A stretch of DNA of 64,000 nucleotides from Methyloprofundus sp. (GTDB lineage Bacteria; Pseudomonadota; Gammaproteobacteria; Methylococcales; Methylomonadaceae). The DNA lies in contig AP023240.1 of the NCBI GenBank assembly GCA_016592635.1, forward strand, positions 868,001 through 932,000. Direction: 5' to 3'. Position numbers and translations under genes: made by a program. This document shows, in pieces, positions 20,368 through 29,364 of this stretch. Position 1 is the first letter of the stretch. Every line of letters starts with the position of its first letter. Under the pieces are notes generated by a model that saw nothing but the letters and a program-made list of their open reading frames with translations, did no database searches and was not told the origin of the DNA.

Positions 20368-21939
20368 ATGAAAGTAAGAGCTAATTTTTCATTAGTGATG
20401 AATCTTGATAAATGTATCGGGTGTCACACTTGTTCTGTGACTTGTAAAAATGTCTGGACGAACCGTAAAGGGGTTGAATACGCTTGGTTTAATAATGTTG
20501 AGTCAAAACCCGGTATTGGTTATCCAAAAAACTGGGAAGATCAAGAAAAATGGAATGGTGGTTGGGAATTACACGGGGGTAAACTGCAATTAAAATCAGG
20601 TAACCGTCGTAGTATTCTGAAAAATATCTTCATGAATCCGAATATGCCGACGATTGATGATTATTACGAACCCTTTACTTATGACTATGCGACTTTGCAA
20701 AACAGCGGGCTAGTTGAAGCAGCGCCAACAGCAAGACCACGATCTTTGATTGATGGTTCGCGTATGGAGAAAATTGAATGGGGTCCAAACTGGGAAGATG
20801 ATTTAGGTGGCAAATTTAAACAACGTGGCGCTGACGTTAACTTTAGTGATATGGAAAAGCAAGTCTATGGTGAGTTTGAACAGACTTTCCTAATGTACTT
20901 GCCACGTATGTGTAATCACTGTGTGAACCCTGCTTGTGTTGCTGCCTGTCCTTCTGGTTCTTTATACAAACGTGAAGAAGACGGGATTGTCTTGGTTGAC
21001 CAAGACAAATGTCGTAGCTGGCGTATGTGTATCAGTGCTTGCCCATACAAAAAAATGTTCTATAACTGGGAATCAGGTAAAGCTGAGAAGTGTACTGGCT
21101 GTTACCCTCGTGTAGAGTCAGGATTACCTACAGTATGTTCTGAATCATGTGTTGGTCGTATCCGTTATAACGGTGTGATGCTTTATGATGCAGATCGTAT
21201 TGAAGAGTTAGCTTCTGTTGAAAATGACCAAGATTTATATCAAGCACAACTTGATTTATTCCTAGATCCTAATGATCCAGAAGTCATTAAAAATGCCAAA
21301 GAAGAGGGTATTCCTGAATCTTGGATGGAAGCTGCACGTAACTCTCCAATTCGTAAATTAATTGTAGACTGGAAAGTGGCTTTCCCATTACACCCAGAGT
21401 TCCGTACTTTACCCATGGTCTGGTATGTGCCGCCTCTTTCACCTGTGCAATCACAAATTGATCAAGGTAACTTATCAACGATGGCAGATGGTGCTATTCC
21501 AAGCATCGAAACCCTACGTTTGCCGATGAAATATTTGGCGAATATGTTTACTGCAGGAGATGAGAAACCAATTGTTGCTGCTTTAAAACGTATGATTGCG
21601 ATGCGTAGTTTTTACCGTTCAAAACATGTGGAAGGTAAAACAGATTTAAAAGTCTTGGAAGAAGTAGGCTTAAGCGAAGATCAGGTTAACGAAATGTATC
21701 GTTATATGGCGATTGCCAATTACGAAGATCGTTTTGTGATTCCAACCAGTCATGAAGAATTACGTCAGGAAGATTTTCATTCCTTCCAAGGCCAAAATGG
21801 CTTTAGTTTTGGTAATGATGGTTGCAGTATTAGTGATAATGCGTCACTTTTTCCTGATAAGCGTAAAAAGACCCATGATAATTTGGAGTTTGTACGTTAT
21901 CACCCTGCGGCAAAACGCTCAGATGGGGAAAAAGCATGA
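20368..21939 (+). CDS. narH: Respiratory nitrate reductase, beta subunit
   Basis: A 523-residue iron-sulfur protein that carries electrons from NarI haem to NarG. Four Cys clusters are seen: CIGCHTCSVTCK near the N-terminus, CNHCVNPACVAACP, CRSWRMCISACP (the Trp in place of one Cys marks the [3Fe-4S] cluster), and CTGCYPRVESGLPTVCSESC. Its start follows narG closely and its end overlaps narJ by four bases, so the subunits are translationally coupled. Confidence 0.98.
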   Translation: MKVRANFSLVMNLDKCIGCHTCSVTCKNVWTNRKGVEYAWFNNVESKPGIGYPKNWEDQEKWNGGWELHGGKLQLKSGNRRSILKNIFMNPNMPTIDDYYEPFTYDYATLQNSGLVEAAPTARPRSLIDGSRMEKIEWGPNWEDDLGGKFKQRGADVNFSDMEKQVYGEFEQTFLMYLPRMCNHCVNPACVAACPSGSLYKREEDGIVLVDQDKCRSWRMCISACPYKKMFYNWESGKAEKCTGCYPRVESGLPTVCSESCVGRIRYNGVMLYDADRIEELASVENDQDLYQAQLDLFLDPNDPEVIKNAKEEGIPESWMEAARNSPIRKLIVDWKVAFPLHPEFRTLPMVWYVPPLSPVQSQIDQGNLSTMADGAIPSIETLRLPMKYLANMFTAGDEKPIVAALKRMIAMRSFYRSKHVEGKTDLKVLEEVGLSEDQVNEMYRYMAIANYEDRFVIPTSHEELRQEDFHSFQGQNGFSFGNDGCSISDNASLFPDKRKKTHDNLEFVRYHPAAKRSDGEKA

Positions 21940-22463
21940 CCCAGGTCTATAAAGTCTTAGCTGTGCTATTGGAGTACCCACGTAAGGAATTGGTTGAAAA
22001 CTGGGATGAAATGCAACAAATTGTCGCAGCCTTACCTAATCTGGCAGAGGAAGATAAAAGTAGCCTAACTGACTTTATAGCATCGGCTGCAGATTTATCA
22101 TTAACAAAGTTGCAAGCGCAATATGTTGATAGCTTTGATATGACCGCAGAAAACTCACTGTACCTCACTTATCATTTATTTGATGAGCAAGATAGAGATA
22201 GAGGGCCTGCTTTAATTGAATTGTCAGAGCTTTATAAATCAACCGGCTTTGAAATTAATGATGGTGAATTGCCCGATTATTTACCGCTTATTCTGGAATA
22301 TGTCTCGACCATGGACGATGCAAGCAGCGCCCATGCGTTTTTACAACAAACGGCGCAAGCCGCAGACATTATTGCCAGTAATCTTGAAAAGAATGCAAGC
22401 CCCTATGCGCCACTAGTCAGAATTGTGGAGCATCATGGCCTTTTAGCAGATATTGCAGCATAG
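21936..22463 (+). CDS. narJ: Nitrate reductase assembly chaperone
   Basis: A 175-residue helical chaperone needed to insert the molybdenum cofactor into NarG before membrane attachment. The N-terminal VYKVLAVLLEYPRKELVENW and the middle FDMTAENSLYLTYHLFDEQD with DRGPALIEL are typical of the NarJ/TorD family. It is shorter than E. coli NarJ (about 236), lacking part of the variable C-terminus, but the core is intact. ATGA overlap with narH. Confidence 0.95.
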   Translation: MTQVYKVLAVLLEYPRKELVENWDEMQQIVAALPNLAEEDKSSLTDFIASAADLSLTKLQAQYVDSFDMTAENSLYLTYHLFDEQDRDRGPALIELSELYKSTGFEINDGELPDYLPLILEYVSTMDDASSAHAFLQQTAQAADIIASNLEKNASPYAPLVRIVEHHGLLADIAA

Positions 22464-22471
22464 GTATCGAT

Positions 22472-23167
22472 ATGAATTTAAGTAATTTATTATTTGGGAT
22501 TTATCCTTATATCGCCCTGACTACTTTTTTGGTAGGCAGTTTGATACGTTTTGATAGAGAACAATACACATGGAAAGCGGATTCCAGCCAGATATTTGAA
22601 AAAGAACAATTGCAAAAAGGCAGTATTCTTTTCCACATTGGCGTATTAGCTTTATTTATGGGGCATTTTGCCGGGCTGGTAACACCACATAGCTGGTTTT
22701 TAAGCTTGGGTGTTTCCGATATGATGCACCAAATTGTGGCTATTTCAGCAGGAGCCGCATTTGGTTCGTTATGCATGATGGGTGGGGTGATTCTATGGAA
22801 GCGCCGTATGTACCATCCGCGGGTACGGGCGAATAGTCGTTTTATGGATCTGTTTATTTTGAACTGGATTTTAGTGACATTAGGCGTTGGCTTATTAACT
22901 ATTCCTGTGTCAATTTATCATGCTTTCAGTGGTGATACTTCAGCTATGATTGCTTTAGCTGATTGGGCGCAAGCGACTTTATCACTGAATGCTAACGCGG
23001 CATTATTGGATAATGTTGGTTTTATTTACAAACTGCATTTGTTCTTAGGTATGTCGGTGTTTTTCTTATTTCCGTTTAGCCGTTTGGTACATGTGTGGAG
23101 TATGCCTTTGGGTTATATGTTCAGACCGTACCAAATTGTTAGAACTAAATTTGTTAAGCAGCGTTAA
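22472..23167 (+). CDS. narI: Respiratory nitrate reductase, gamma subunit (cytochrome b)
   Basis: A 231-residue membrane protein with five helices that oxidises quinol and binds two b haems. The paired His in FHIGVLALFMGHFAGLVTPH and in KLHLFLGMSVFFLFPFSRLVH match the ligand positions of NarI. It closes the nar operon; a strong hairpin follows 33 bases after the stop. Confidence 0.97.
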   Translation: MNLSNLLFGIYPYIALTTFLVGSLIRFDREQYTWKADSSQIFEKEQLQKGSILFHIGVLALFMGHFAGLVTPHSWFLSLGVSDMMHQIVAISAGAAFGSLCMMGGVILWKRRMYHPRVRANSRFMDLFILNWILVTLGVGLLTIPVSIYHAFSGDTSAMIALADWAQATLSLNANAALLDNVGFIYKLHLFLGMSVFFLFPFSRLVHVWSMPLGYMFRPYQIVRTKFVKQR

Positions 23168-23200
23168 TTAATATTATTCTCTATTAATTGGCAGTTTGTA

Positions 23201-23247
23201 GGTGGGTAGAACGTAGTGACTCACAGAGTCACTACGTTCTACCCACC
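23201..23247. repeat. Long perfect hairpin after narI (REP-like, possible terminator)
   Basis: Two 22-base arms (23201-23222 and 23226-23247) are exact complements around ACA, giving a very stable hairpin with GGTGGGTAGAACG at the base. No T-run follows, so it is not a standard intrinsic terminator, but it could stop the nar transcript or protect its 3-prime end. The flank CCCACCCTATGTAATATT resembles the flank of the 12104 repeat, marking a repeat family. Confidence 0.75.
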
Positions 23248-23289
23248 CTATGTAATATTGAATAAAGAAAGATGTTTTAAGGATAATGA

Positions 23290-23811
23290 GTGGAATTTAA
23301 ATATAAAGAACCCATTGCAAATTTTAGTGATGGTTTAGTGGTGTTAAAAACTTACCATGAAGATTTTATCGAGCATGGGCAGAATTTATTGCAATTGGTC
23401 GAAAATCTTAAAGAACATGGCATGAATGAAGCCTATGCCAATGAATGTATGGCGACTTATTGCCATTATGATCATGCAACTTTTTTGCATCACCAAGATG
23501 AAGAGCAAGGGCTATTCCCATTATTAGTGGGTGGATCACCCTTAATAGATGGCATGATTGAACGCTTAATGCTGGATCATGAAGAGATTGAAGCGGCTTG
23601 GAAATTAATAGCCGAGCAGTTAAAGCAACCAGAAACCATTACTAATTTTGAAGCTTTGCAGCAATCTACCATAGAATTTGAAAAATTATTACGTGAACAT
23701 TTAACGCGTGAAGATGAAGACTTTTCGCCACATGCGCAGGCTATTTTAGATGATAAGCAAAGAGCGGTTGCAGGCGAAAAAATGGCAGATATGCGCCACT
23801 TAGTTGTTTAG
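23290..23811 (+). CDS. Hemerythrin-domain protein
   Basis: A 173-residue soluble protein with the HHE-type four-helix diiron fold. Candidate iron ligands are the His of LKTYHEDFIEHG, the His/Glu of FLHHQDEEQGLFP, the His of MLDHEEIEAAW, and the His/Glu/Asp of LREHLTREDEDFSPH. Translation probably starts at GTG 23290; an overlapping ATG at 23286 runs into a stop after four codons. Placed between narI and nirK, it is likely to bind O2 or NO or to help repair iron-sulfur damage during nitrite reduction; this is inferred from context. Confidence 0.85.
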   Translation: MEFKYKEPIANFSDGLVVLKTYHEDFIEHGQNLLQLVENLKEHGMNEAYANECMATYCHYDHATFLHHQDEEQGLFPLLVGGSPLIDGMIERLMLDHEEIEAAWKLIAEQLKQPETITNFEALQQSTIEFEKLLREHLTREDEDFSPHAQAILDDKQRAVAGEKMADMRHLVV

Positions 23812-23882
23812 GTTTTATTAGTTCAGAGTGGTAAATCCGCTCTGTACGTAAAGTAAGTCAGTAAATGTCTTACTAATACAGG

Positions 23883-23898
23883 GATGTAATTAATACAG
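23883..23898. promoter_or_regulatory. Possible NO-responsive (NsrR-like) site upstream of nirK
   Basis: The sequence GATGTAATTAATACAG, 46 bases before the nirK ATG, is an imperfect dyad (TGTA ... TACA) that resembles NsrR-type sites. The match is weak and AT-rich sequence gives such patterns by chance; no FNR/DNR-type TTGAT-N4-ATCAA was found. Confidence 0.2.
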
Positions 23899-23944
23899 TT
23901 TAGTCGTCAATGTGTTCCTAACCCTTATTTAGTAGAGACATTAC

Positions 23945-25066
23945 ATGAAAATAAAAAAAATTATCCCTAGTACTATCGCTCTTCTTCTTTTCACTGTTCC
24001 TACTTTTGCTGGTGAAAGCAACCAGCATCATTCGGCGGGACATGTAGAACAAACCAATTTTGGGCCAGGCGATAGTTATTTACACCGCATGTCGGTGGAT
24101 CCTTCTGACTATCGAAAAGTGAAAGATATTAGTAAGTCAGTAACTGATCTGCCTAAGCCTATCCAAAGAAAAAACAGTAAAAAAGTTGTGATAACCTTAG
24201 AAGCAACTGAAGTGATGGCCAATATCGCACATGGTATTAATTATCATTATTGGACCTTTAACGACACTGTCCCAGGTCCCTTTCTAAGAGTGCGGCAAGG
24301 GGATACTGTTGAATTAAGTTTATTCAATGCAGAGGATAGTAGTCATAGTCACTCTATAGATTTACATGCGGTAACAGGCCCAGGTGGTGGTGCGGCAGTG
24401 ACCCATGTGGAGCCAGGTGAATCAAAAGAATTGCTCTTTAAGGCGACCACTCCCGGGCTATTTGTTTATCACTGCGCAGCAGGCAATGCTGCTACGCATA
24501 TTGCTAATGGTATGTATGGCTTAATACTGGTTGAGCCAACTAAAGGCTTATCTAAAGTAGATCATGAATTTTATGTGATGCAAGGTGAACTGTATACGCA
24601 TGGCAGCCTTGGCAAAAAAGGATTTCAAGCATTTGATGCGCGCAAAATGATTAATGAGCGCCCTGAATATATTGTTTTTAATGGTCGTACTGGCGCATTA
24701 GTGGAGCAGGGTCAATTAAAGGCCAAAGTAGGCGAAAAAGTCAGAATATTTTTCGGTAATGCAGGTGTGTCCAAAGTTTCCTCTTTTCATGTTATTGGGG
24801 AAATATTCGATAAAGTATATAGCGAAGCCTCATTGAGTAATACCTTAAAAGATGTACAAACTACGCTAATTCCTGCTGGCGGGGCAAGCATGGTGGAATT
24901 TGAGGTTGATTACCCAGGAAATTACGTATTGGTTGATCATGCTTTAACACGTATTGATAGAGGTGCTTGGGGTATTTTGAATGTAACGGGGCGCAAGAAT
25001 AATGCACTATACTCAGGCAGTTCATCCGATGATGCAGCAGACAAAGTACATCAGATGGAGCACTAA
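23945..25066 (+). CDS. nirK: Copper-containing nitrite reductase
   Basis: A 373-residue periplasmic enzyme reducing nitrite to nitric oxide. A signal peptide spans about residues 1-22 (cleavage after TFA). Type 1 copper ligands are seen as His136, Cys177, His185 and Met190 (VYHCAAGNAATHIANGM). Type 2 copper ligands are His141 (HSIDLHAVTG), His176 and His282 (SSFHVIGEIFDKV). The catalytic pair is Asp139 and probably His in the second cupredoxin domain. Both termini of the mature protein are His-rich (NQHHSAGH; DKVHQMEH), possibly aiding copper loading. With narGHJI it makes NO from nitrate; no NO reductase gene is in the window. Confidence 0.96.
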   Translation: MKIKKIIPSTIALLLFTVPTFAGESNQHHSAGHVEQTNFGPGDSYLHRMSVDPSDYRKVKDISKSVTDLPKPIQRKNSKKVVITLEATEVMANIAHGINYHYWTFNDTVPGPFLRVRQGDTVELSLFNAEDSSHSHSIDLHAVTGPGGGAAVTHVEPGESKELLFKATTPGLFVYHCAAGNAATHIANGMYGLILVEPTKGLSKVDHEFYVMQGELYTHGSLGKKGFQAFDARKMINERPEYIVFNGRTGALVEQGQLKAKVGEKVRIFFGNAGVSKVSSFHVIGEIFDKVYSEASLSNTLKDVQTTLIPAGGASMVEFEVDYPGNYVLVDHALTRIDRGAWGILNVTGRKNNALYSGSSSDDAADKVHQMEH

Positions 25067-25675
25067 GGAGCGAGAATTTAATAATTCCCAGTCCTGGGGT
25101 CTGAGTCACTGTCATTAAGTTAATGGTGATAAACATAGGATGTGCTGAGGCACGAAGCGCATCTTTCGGAGTTTGATGCGCTTCCTATCGTCAACATGCA
25201 CTATACCAAAATGTTTAACTTGATAGCAGTGAAGGTCTGAATGGTTATAAAGCTCGAAATAACTTGTTCCTGCTTACGCAAGAATGACGTTTCTTTTTAC
25301 CCAGTTTGTTCGTTGTAAAAATAGTTGCCTAGCCTAGTGTGCCCATGATTCCATGGGCAGCTATGAAACCAAGATTTTGTGGCATACTTTTAGGTATTGC
25401 CAAGCCCTCCAAAGGAATACAAATTTAATAATATCCGCAAGTCTATATTCTAATGTAGCTCTGTATAGAGCTTGCAAAATACGGGAAGAGCCGCGTACTT
25501 ACGCTCCCATATTTCGCAGGCTTCAAGCTGGGTACAACAAAGTTTCGGGTTTTATTTTGTCTGCTTCCTAAAGTGACTATAAAAACCAAATAATCATTTA
25601 GTTATACTTCGCGCTGTCGTGACCGTGCGCAGAGTATGCCGTTAAAGAATTTTTAATAAGATAGAGAGAAAGAAA
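25067..25675. other. 609-base intergenic region with hairpins, no confident gene
   Basis: It contains a REP-like hairpin at 25154-25184 and a shorter stem GCCCATG/CATGGGC near 25341-25358. A 72-codon frame at 25353-25571 has no ribosome site and a composition unlike a protein; I do not call it. The last 60 bases hold an AGAGAGAAAGAA stretch before the next gene. Confidence 0.5.
25154..25184. repeat. REP-like hairpin downstream of nirK
   Basis: The arms GAAGCGCATC (25154-25163) and GATGCGCTTC (25175-25184) pair perfectly around an 11-base loop. The preceding TAGGATGTGCTGAGGCACG and following CCTATCGTC suggest a larger dispersed repeat. Confidence 0.6.
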
Positions 25676-27079
25676 TTGGAATTACAAAACAAAGCAACAA
25701 ACCTCTGGGGGAACTTCTTCAAAGTTAGCATGGTGCAGATAAGGACATTCCATATGACATGGTTTGCCTTCTTTTCAGCTTTTTTTGCTTGGTTTGGAAT
25801 TGCCCCGATGATGGTGGTTATTCGTGAAGAAATGCATCTTACCAAAGAACAAGTGGGTTGGACAATTATTGCCTCAGTTGCGGTAACGGTGTTTGCACGG
25901 TTCTTTGTTGGTTGGCTTTGTGATCGAGTAGGCCCAAGACTTGCCTATACCTATTTACTGATTTTTGGTGCTTTTCCTGTTGCAGGAATTGGTTTAGCCG
26001 ATAACTTTGAAAGCTTTTTAGTCTTCAGGTTATTAATTGGTGTTATTGGCGCATCATTTGTGATTACGCAATACCATACTTCCATTATGTTTGCCCCTAA
26101 TGTTGTGGGTCAGGCAAATGCAACCAGTGCAGGCTGGGGTAATTTAGGGGGCGGTGTGACACAACTGGTCATGCCATTAATGTTTTCAGCTTTTGTGATT
26201 GGCTTTGGTTTTACTGATGCAGAAGCTTGGCGTGCATCGATGGTTGTTGTTGGGACGGTTATCTTTTTTACGGGTATTGCCTATTTTTTCCTTACTCAGG
26301 ATGCGCCTGATGGGAATTTTAAAGATTTACGCGAAAAAGGCCTGCTCCCTGAGAAGAAGCAAGTAACAGGTTCTTACTTTCAGGCTATGAAAGACTATCG
26401 TATCTGGATACTTTTTATTATCTATGGTGCTTGTTTTGGTATTGAGTTAACTGTTAACAATGTGGCCGCTCTATACTTCTTTGATTATTTTGAAGTGGAT
26501 ATGGTCACAGCGGGTATGATTGCCGCGTCATTTGGTTTAATGAATATCTTTGCCCGTACCCTAGGTGGGATTTTTGCTGATAACTGTGCTTCTTTATGGG
26601 GCTTAAAAGGGCGTTCTTATTGGTTGTTTATTGTACTGCTAGGTGAGGGCTTTGCGTTGATGCTCTTTTCTCAAATGAGTGTATTATTCTTGGCTATTCC
26701 AACTTTAATCATTTTTTCTTTGTTCACGCAAATGGCAGAAGGTGCAACTTACTCAGTTGTTCCCTTTATTAACAAAAAAGCACTGGGTGCTGTTGCGGGT
26801 GTAGTAGGTGCTGGTGGTAATGCAGGTGCTGTTGCAGCAGGTTTTTTATTCAAAGGTGCAATGGACTGGAATGAAGTGTTTTTTGTCATTGGAGTTGTTG
26901 TAGCAATAGCTTCATTCTTAACATTCTTCCTAAGGTTCTCGCCAGAGCAAGAGCTAGAAGAAAAAGTTGCTTTTGAAAAAGCTAATATGGATGTCTTGCA
27001 GCAAAAAGCCGACCAAGCTAATGATGCGGTTGCGCGTTCATTGAAAATTATAGCTGATGCAGAAAATAATCATAAGTAA
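25676..27079 (+). CDS. NRT2/NrtP-like nitrate/nitrite transporter
   Basis: A 467-residue major facilitator protein with about 12 helices. The signature ITQYHTSIMFAPNVVGQANA followed by TSAGWGNLGGGVTQ is closest to the plant/cyanobacterial NRT2-NrtP high-affinity branch of the NarK family; the second-half signature is GAVAGVVGAGGNAGAV. The frame begins with TTG 25676 preceded by AGAGAGAAAGAAA; an ATG at 25730 is the alternative and loses only 18 non-membrane residues. It has an unusually long charged C-terminal tail (about 35 residues). It is distinct from the two other NarK proteins nearby. Confidence 0.88.
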   Translation: MELQNKATNLWGNFFKVSMVQIRTFHMTWFAFFSAFFAWFGIAPMMVVIREEMHLTKEQVGWTIIASVAVTVFARFFVGWLCDRVGPRLAYTYLLIFGAFPVAGIGLADNFESFLVFRLLIGVIGASFVITQYHTSIMFAPNVVGQANATSAGWGNLGGGVTQLVMPLMFSAFVIGFGFTDAEAWRASMVVVGTVIFFTGIAYFFLTQDAPDGNFKDLREKGLLPEKKQVTGSYFQAMKDYRIWILFIIYGACFGIELTVNNVAALYFFDYFEVDMVTAGMIAASFGLMNIFARTLGGIFADNCASLWGLKGRSYWLFIVLLGEGFALMLFSQMSVLFLAIPTLIIFSLFTQMAEGATYSVVPFINKKALGAVAGVVGAGGNAGAVAAGFLFKGAMDWNEVFFVIGVVVAIASFLTFFLRFSPEQELEEKVAFEKANMDVLQQKADQANDAVARSLKIIADAENNHK

Positions 27080-27142
27080 TTTTATGATTTTGGGAGAAGG
27101 GTAGTTTCTATGCTCCTCTTAATTTATTGTCATTTTCTTATG

Positions 27143-27164
27143 AAAAAGGTAATCACCTTTTTTT
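27143..27164 (+). terminator. Intrinsic terminator after the NRT2-like gene
   Basis: AAAAAGGT (27143-27150), loop AATC, ACCTTTTTTT (27155-27164). The stem has only three G-C pairs but leads into a T-run, 63 bases after the stop codon. Confidence 0.55.
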
Positions 27165-27175
27165 GAATGATAATA

Positions 27176-27278
27176 GTTCCCATGCTCCAGCGTGGGAATT
27201 CAGCCTATGATGCTTTTGCGTCATGAATAGGAACGCTGGAGCGTTCAGGCATGCATGCCCACGCCAGAGCGTGGGAAC
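27176..27278. repeat. Complex inverted repeat (REP/MITE-like)
   Basis: The outer arms at 27176-27196 and 27258-27278 match in 18 of 21 positions when one is reversed, and begin with GTTCCCA. Inside is a second palindrome GAACGCTGGAGCGTTC (27231-27246) and ATGCATGC. Elements with GTTCCCACGCTC-like ends are widespread in proteobacterial intergenic regions. No open frame lies within, so it is a non-coding repeat. Confidence 0.7.
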
Positions 27279-27316
27279 GAAAAATATGATACATAACACT
27301 TTATTTAGAGACTATT

Positions 27317-28624
27317 ATGCACGAACTTGATGGCATCACCAGTGGCCAACAAACCAAAAGCCTCGCCATTAGTACTTTGGCTTTTACTATTTGCTTTGCC
27401 GTCTGGACAATTTTTTCCATTATTGGTATTAAAATCAAACAAAACTTAGGGTTAACTGATACCGAGTTTGGTTTATTGGTAGCAACTCCTATCTTAACAG
27501 GCTCATTAAGCCGAATCTTTTTAGGTATCTGGACCGATCAGTTTGGTGGGCGTATTGTTTTTTTTGTACTGATGCTAGCAACCTCGTTATCAGTATTTTT
27601 ATTATCAACCGTTGAAACTTACACCATGTTCCTAGTGACAGCATTAGGAGTAGGTTTGGCAGGCGGCTCATTTGCGGTAGGTATCGCTTATGTCTCCCGT
27701 TGGTATGATTCAGAGCGCCAAGGCACGGCTTTAGGTGTTTTTGGTATGGGTAATGTCGGGGCTGCGGTCACCAATTTTGGTGCGCCATTCCTACTAGTTG
27801 CCTATGGCTGGGAAAATGTGGCCAAGATTTATGCTGTGGTTTTATTTGCTATGGCCATTGTCTTTTGGTTAACCACCCAAGAAGACCCCGTTACTAAGGC
27901 GCGTAAGGAGCGTGGTGAAAAAGTAAGACCTGCATTAATGCAATTAGAGCCATTAAAGCATTTAAGAGTATGGCGTTTTGCAACCTATTACTTCTTTGTT
28001 TTTGGTGGCTATGTCGCCTTGGCTTTATGGTTACCGCGTTACTATATGGGTGTTTATGACTTGGAAATTGCCACCGCAGGTATGTTGGCGGCTTGTTATG
28101 CCTTGCCAGGTAGTGTGTTCCGTGCCTTAGGTGGCTGGTTAGCAGATAAGGTCGGTGCACGTACTGTGATGTACATTACCTTTGTTGGTTGTTTGAGCTG
28201 TTTATTTTTCCTTTCTTATCCTGCGACAGATTACACGGTACATGGCATTAAAGGCCCGATTCACTTTACCCTTGCGATTGGTTTGGTGCCTTTTGTGATT
28301 TTAACCATCTTTCTTGGTTTCTTTATGTCTTTGGGAAAAGCGGCCGTGTATAAACATATCCCTGTTTATTACCCTGATCATGTCGGTTCAGTTGGTGGTT
28401 TGGTCGGTATGATTGGTGGTTTGGGCGGCTTTATATTGCCTATTTGTTTTGGTTTTATGAATGATGTAATAGGTGTTTGGACGAGCTGCTTTATGTTGCT
28501 GTTTGTGATTGTCGGTATATCAGTTGTTTGGATGCACACTGCCATTATTATTTCGGATAGAAGGTTACACCCTGAATTGAAAGGGCCAAAATCTTTGCCT
28601 GAAATGTTGGAAGATAAAGTTTAA
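27317..28624 (+). CDS. NarK1-type nitrate transporter
   Basis: A 435-residue major facilitator protein with 12 predicted helices. The nitrate signature GLAGGSFAVGIAYVSRWYD followed by QGTALGVFGMGNVGAA places it in the NarK1/NasA-like branch, whose members usually act as nitrate/proton symporters. It is the third NarK-family gene of the island. It ends 65 bases from the convergent C1-cofactor operon, with a hairpin between. Confidence 0.9.
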   Translation: MHELDGITSGQQTKSLAISTLAFTICFAVWTIFSIIGIKIKQNLGLTDTEFGLLVATPILTGSLSRIFLGIWTDQFGGRIVFFVLMLATSLSVFLLSTVETYTMFLVTALGVGLAGGSFAVGIAYVSRWYDSERQGTALGVFGMGNVGAAVTNFGAPFLLVAYGWENVAKIYAVVLFAMAIVFWLTTQEDPVTKARKERGEKVRPALMQLEPLKHLRVWRFATYYFFVFGGYVALALWLPRYYMGVYDLEIATAGMLAACYALPGSVFRALGGWLADKVGARTVMYITFVGCLSCLFFLSYPATDYTVHGIKGPIHFTLAIGLVPFVILTIFLGFFMSLGKAAVYKHIPVYYPDHVGSVGGLVGMIGGLGGFILPICFGFMNDVIGVWTSCFMLLFVIVGISVVWMHTAIIISDRRLHPELKGPKSLPEMLEDKV

Positions 28625-28633
28625 ATATGATTT

Positions 28634-28675
28634 GGGGTGTACAGGCTATAAAGCCTGCGCCCCATGGCGGTTTTT
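28634..28675. terminator. Hairpin between convergent operons
   Basis: A stem of CAGGCT/AGCCTG (28642-28647 with 28652-28657) is extended by outer GGGG/CCCC pairs (28634-28637 with 28660-28663), followed by GGTTTTTA. It sits between the NarK1 stop and the stop of the opposing mfnB gene and can end plus-strand transcription. Confidence 0.5.
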
Positions 28676-28689
28676 AGGGCGTTAGCTAC

Positions 28690-29364
28690 TTAGGTCAAAG
28701 CTGCTTTAATATCCGCTGTCGCCAAAGGATCCAGCTCGGCAGTACGTTGGTGTTGCTTGCACAAAGCGCCTCTAAAACCTAAATAATCAGCTTGCAAGGG
28801 CAGTAAGCTTTTAATATCAGTTGCGCGTAAAGAGCCAGCTAATCCTGATAGTAGTTGTTGCTGTTTCGCTAGTTTGACAAAGTGTTGGATAGTGTCCAAT
28901 GGCATCACTTGTGTTAACGAGCCATTATTTTTATCCATTGTATCTAACATGACCCCAGCAAAACCAGCAGCAGCAAACTTTGTAACTGTATTAAGGTTGG
29001 GTTGTTGGTCGGCAAATAAGACTGCAATCAATTTGAGGTCGTCTTGGGTACAGATTTGTAATTGGCTAATAACTTCGTCCCAGTCTTGATCTGGAAAGAA
29101 GCCTATTTTAACGTAATCTACCCCAGTTGCAGCCATCGCTTGTACGGCTTGGCTAATCAGTTCAGCTTGCATAGGCAAGTCACCGACTGTGGCACTGATC
29201 GGTTGCGTGCCACCCAGTTCGCTAACAATGGTTTGCACTAATTGAGTGTCTAAAGCCCCTAAGGCTCCTAATGCAGGTTGCTTTAGGTCAATAATATCAG
29301 CACCTATTTGCTGTACTGTGCGTGCCTCATCCAGACAATTGACGCTCGCCAACATACGATTCAT
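28690..29364 (-). CDS. mfnB: (5-formylfuran-3-yl)methyl phosphate synthase-like protein
   Basis: A TIM-barrel protein of the MfnB family (formerly DUF556), which makes the furan precursor of methanofuran from two glyceraldehyde-3-phosphate. Seen are ADIIDLKQPALGALGALD (catalytic Lys region), VDYVKIGFF and SGLAGSLRATDI. I choose ATG 29362-29364 (225 residues, MNRMLASVNCLDEA), because it overlaps the upstream stop as ATGA; a longer frame to 29418 would run far into the previous gene. Last gene of a four-gene minus-strand operon. Methanofuran and methanopterin carry formyl units during formaldehyde oxidation in methylotrophs. Confidence 0.88.
   Translation of the reverse strand: MNRMLASVNCLDEARTVQQIGADIIDLKQPALGALGALDTQLVQTIVSELGGTQPISATVGDLPMQAELISQAVQAMAATGVDYVKIGFFPDQDWDEVISQLQICTQDDLKLIAVLFADQQPNLNTVTKFAAAGFAGVMLDTMDKNNGSLTQVMPLDTIQHFVKLAKQQQLLSGLAGSLRATDIKSLLPLQADYLGFRGALCKQHQRTAELDPLATADIKAALT

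Noticed and set aside
25353..25571. 72-codon open frame in the nirK downstream gap
   Set aside because: No ribosome site, unusual composition and overlap with hairpin sequence; more likely chance.
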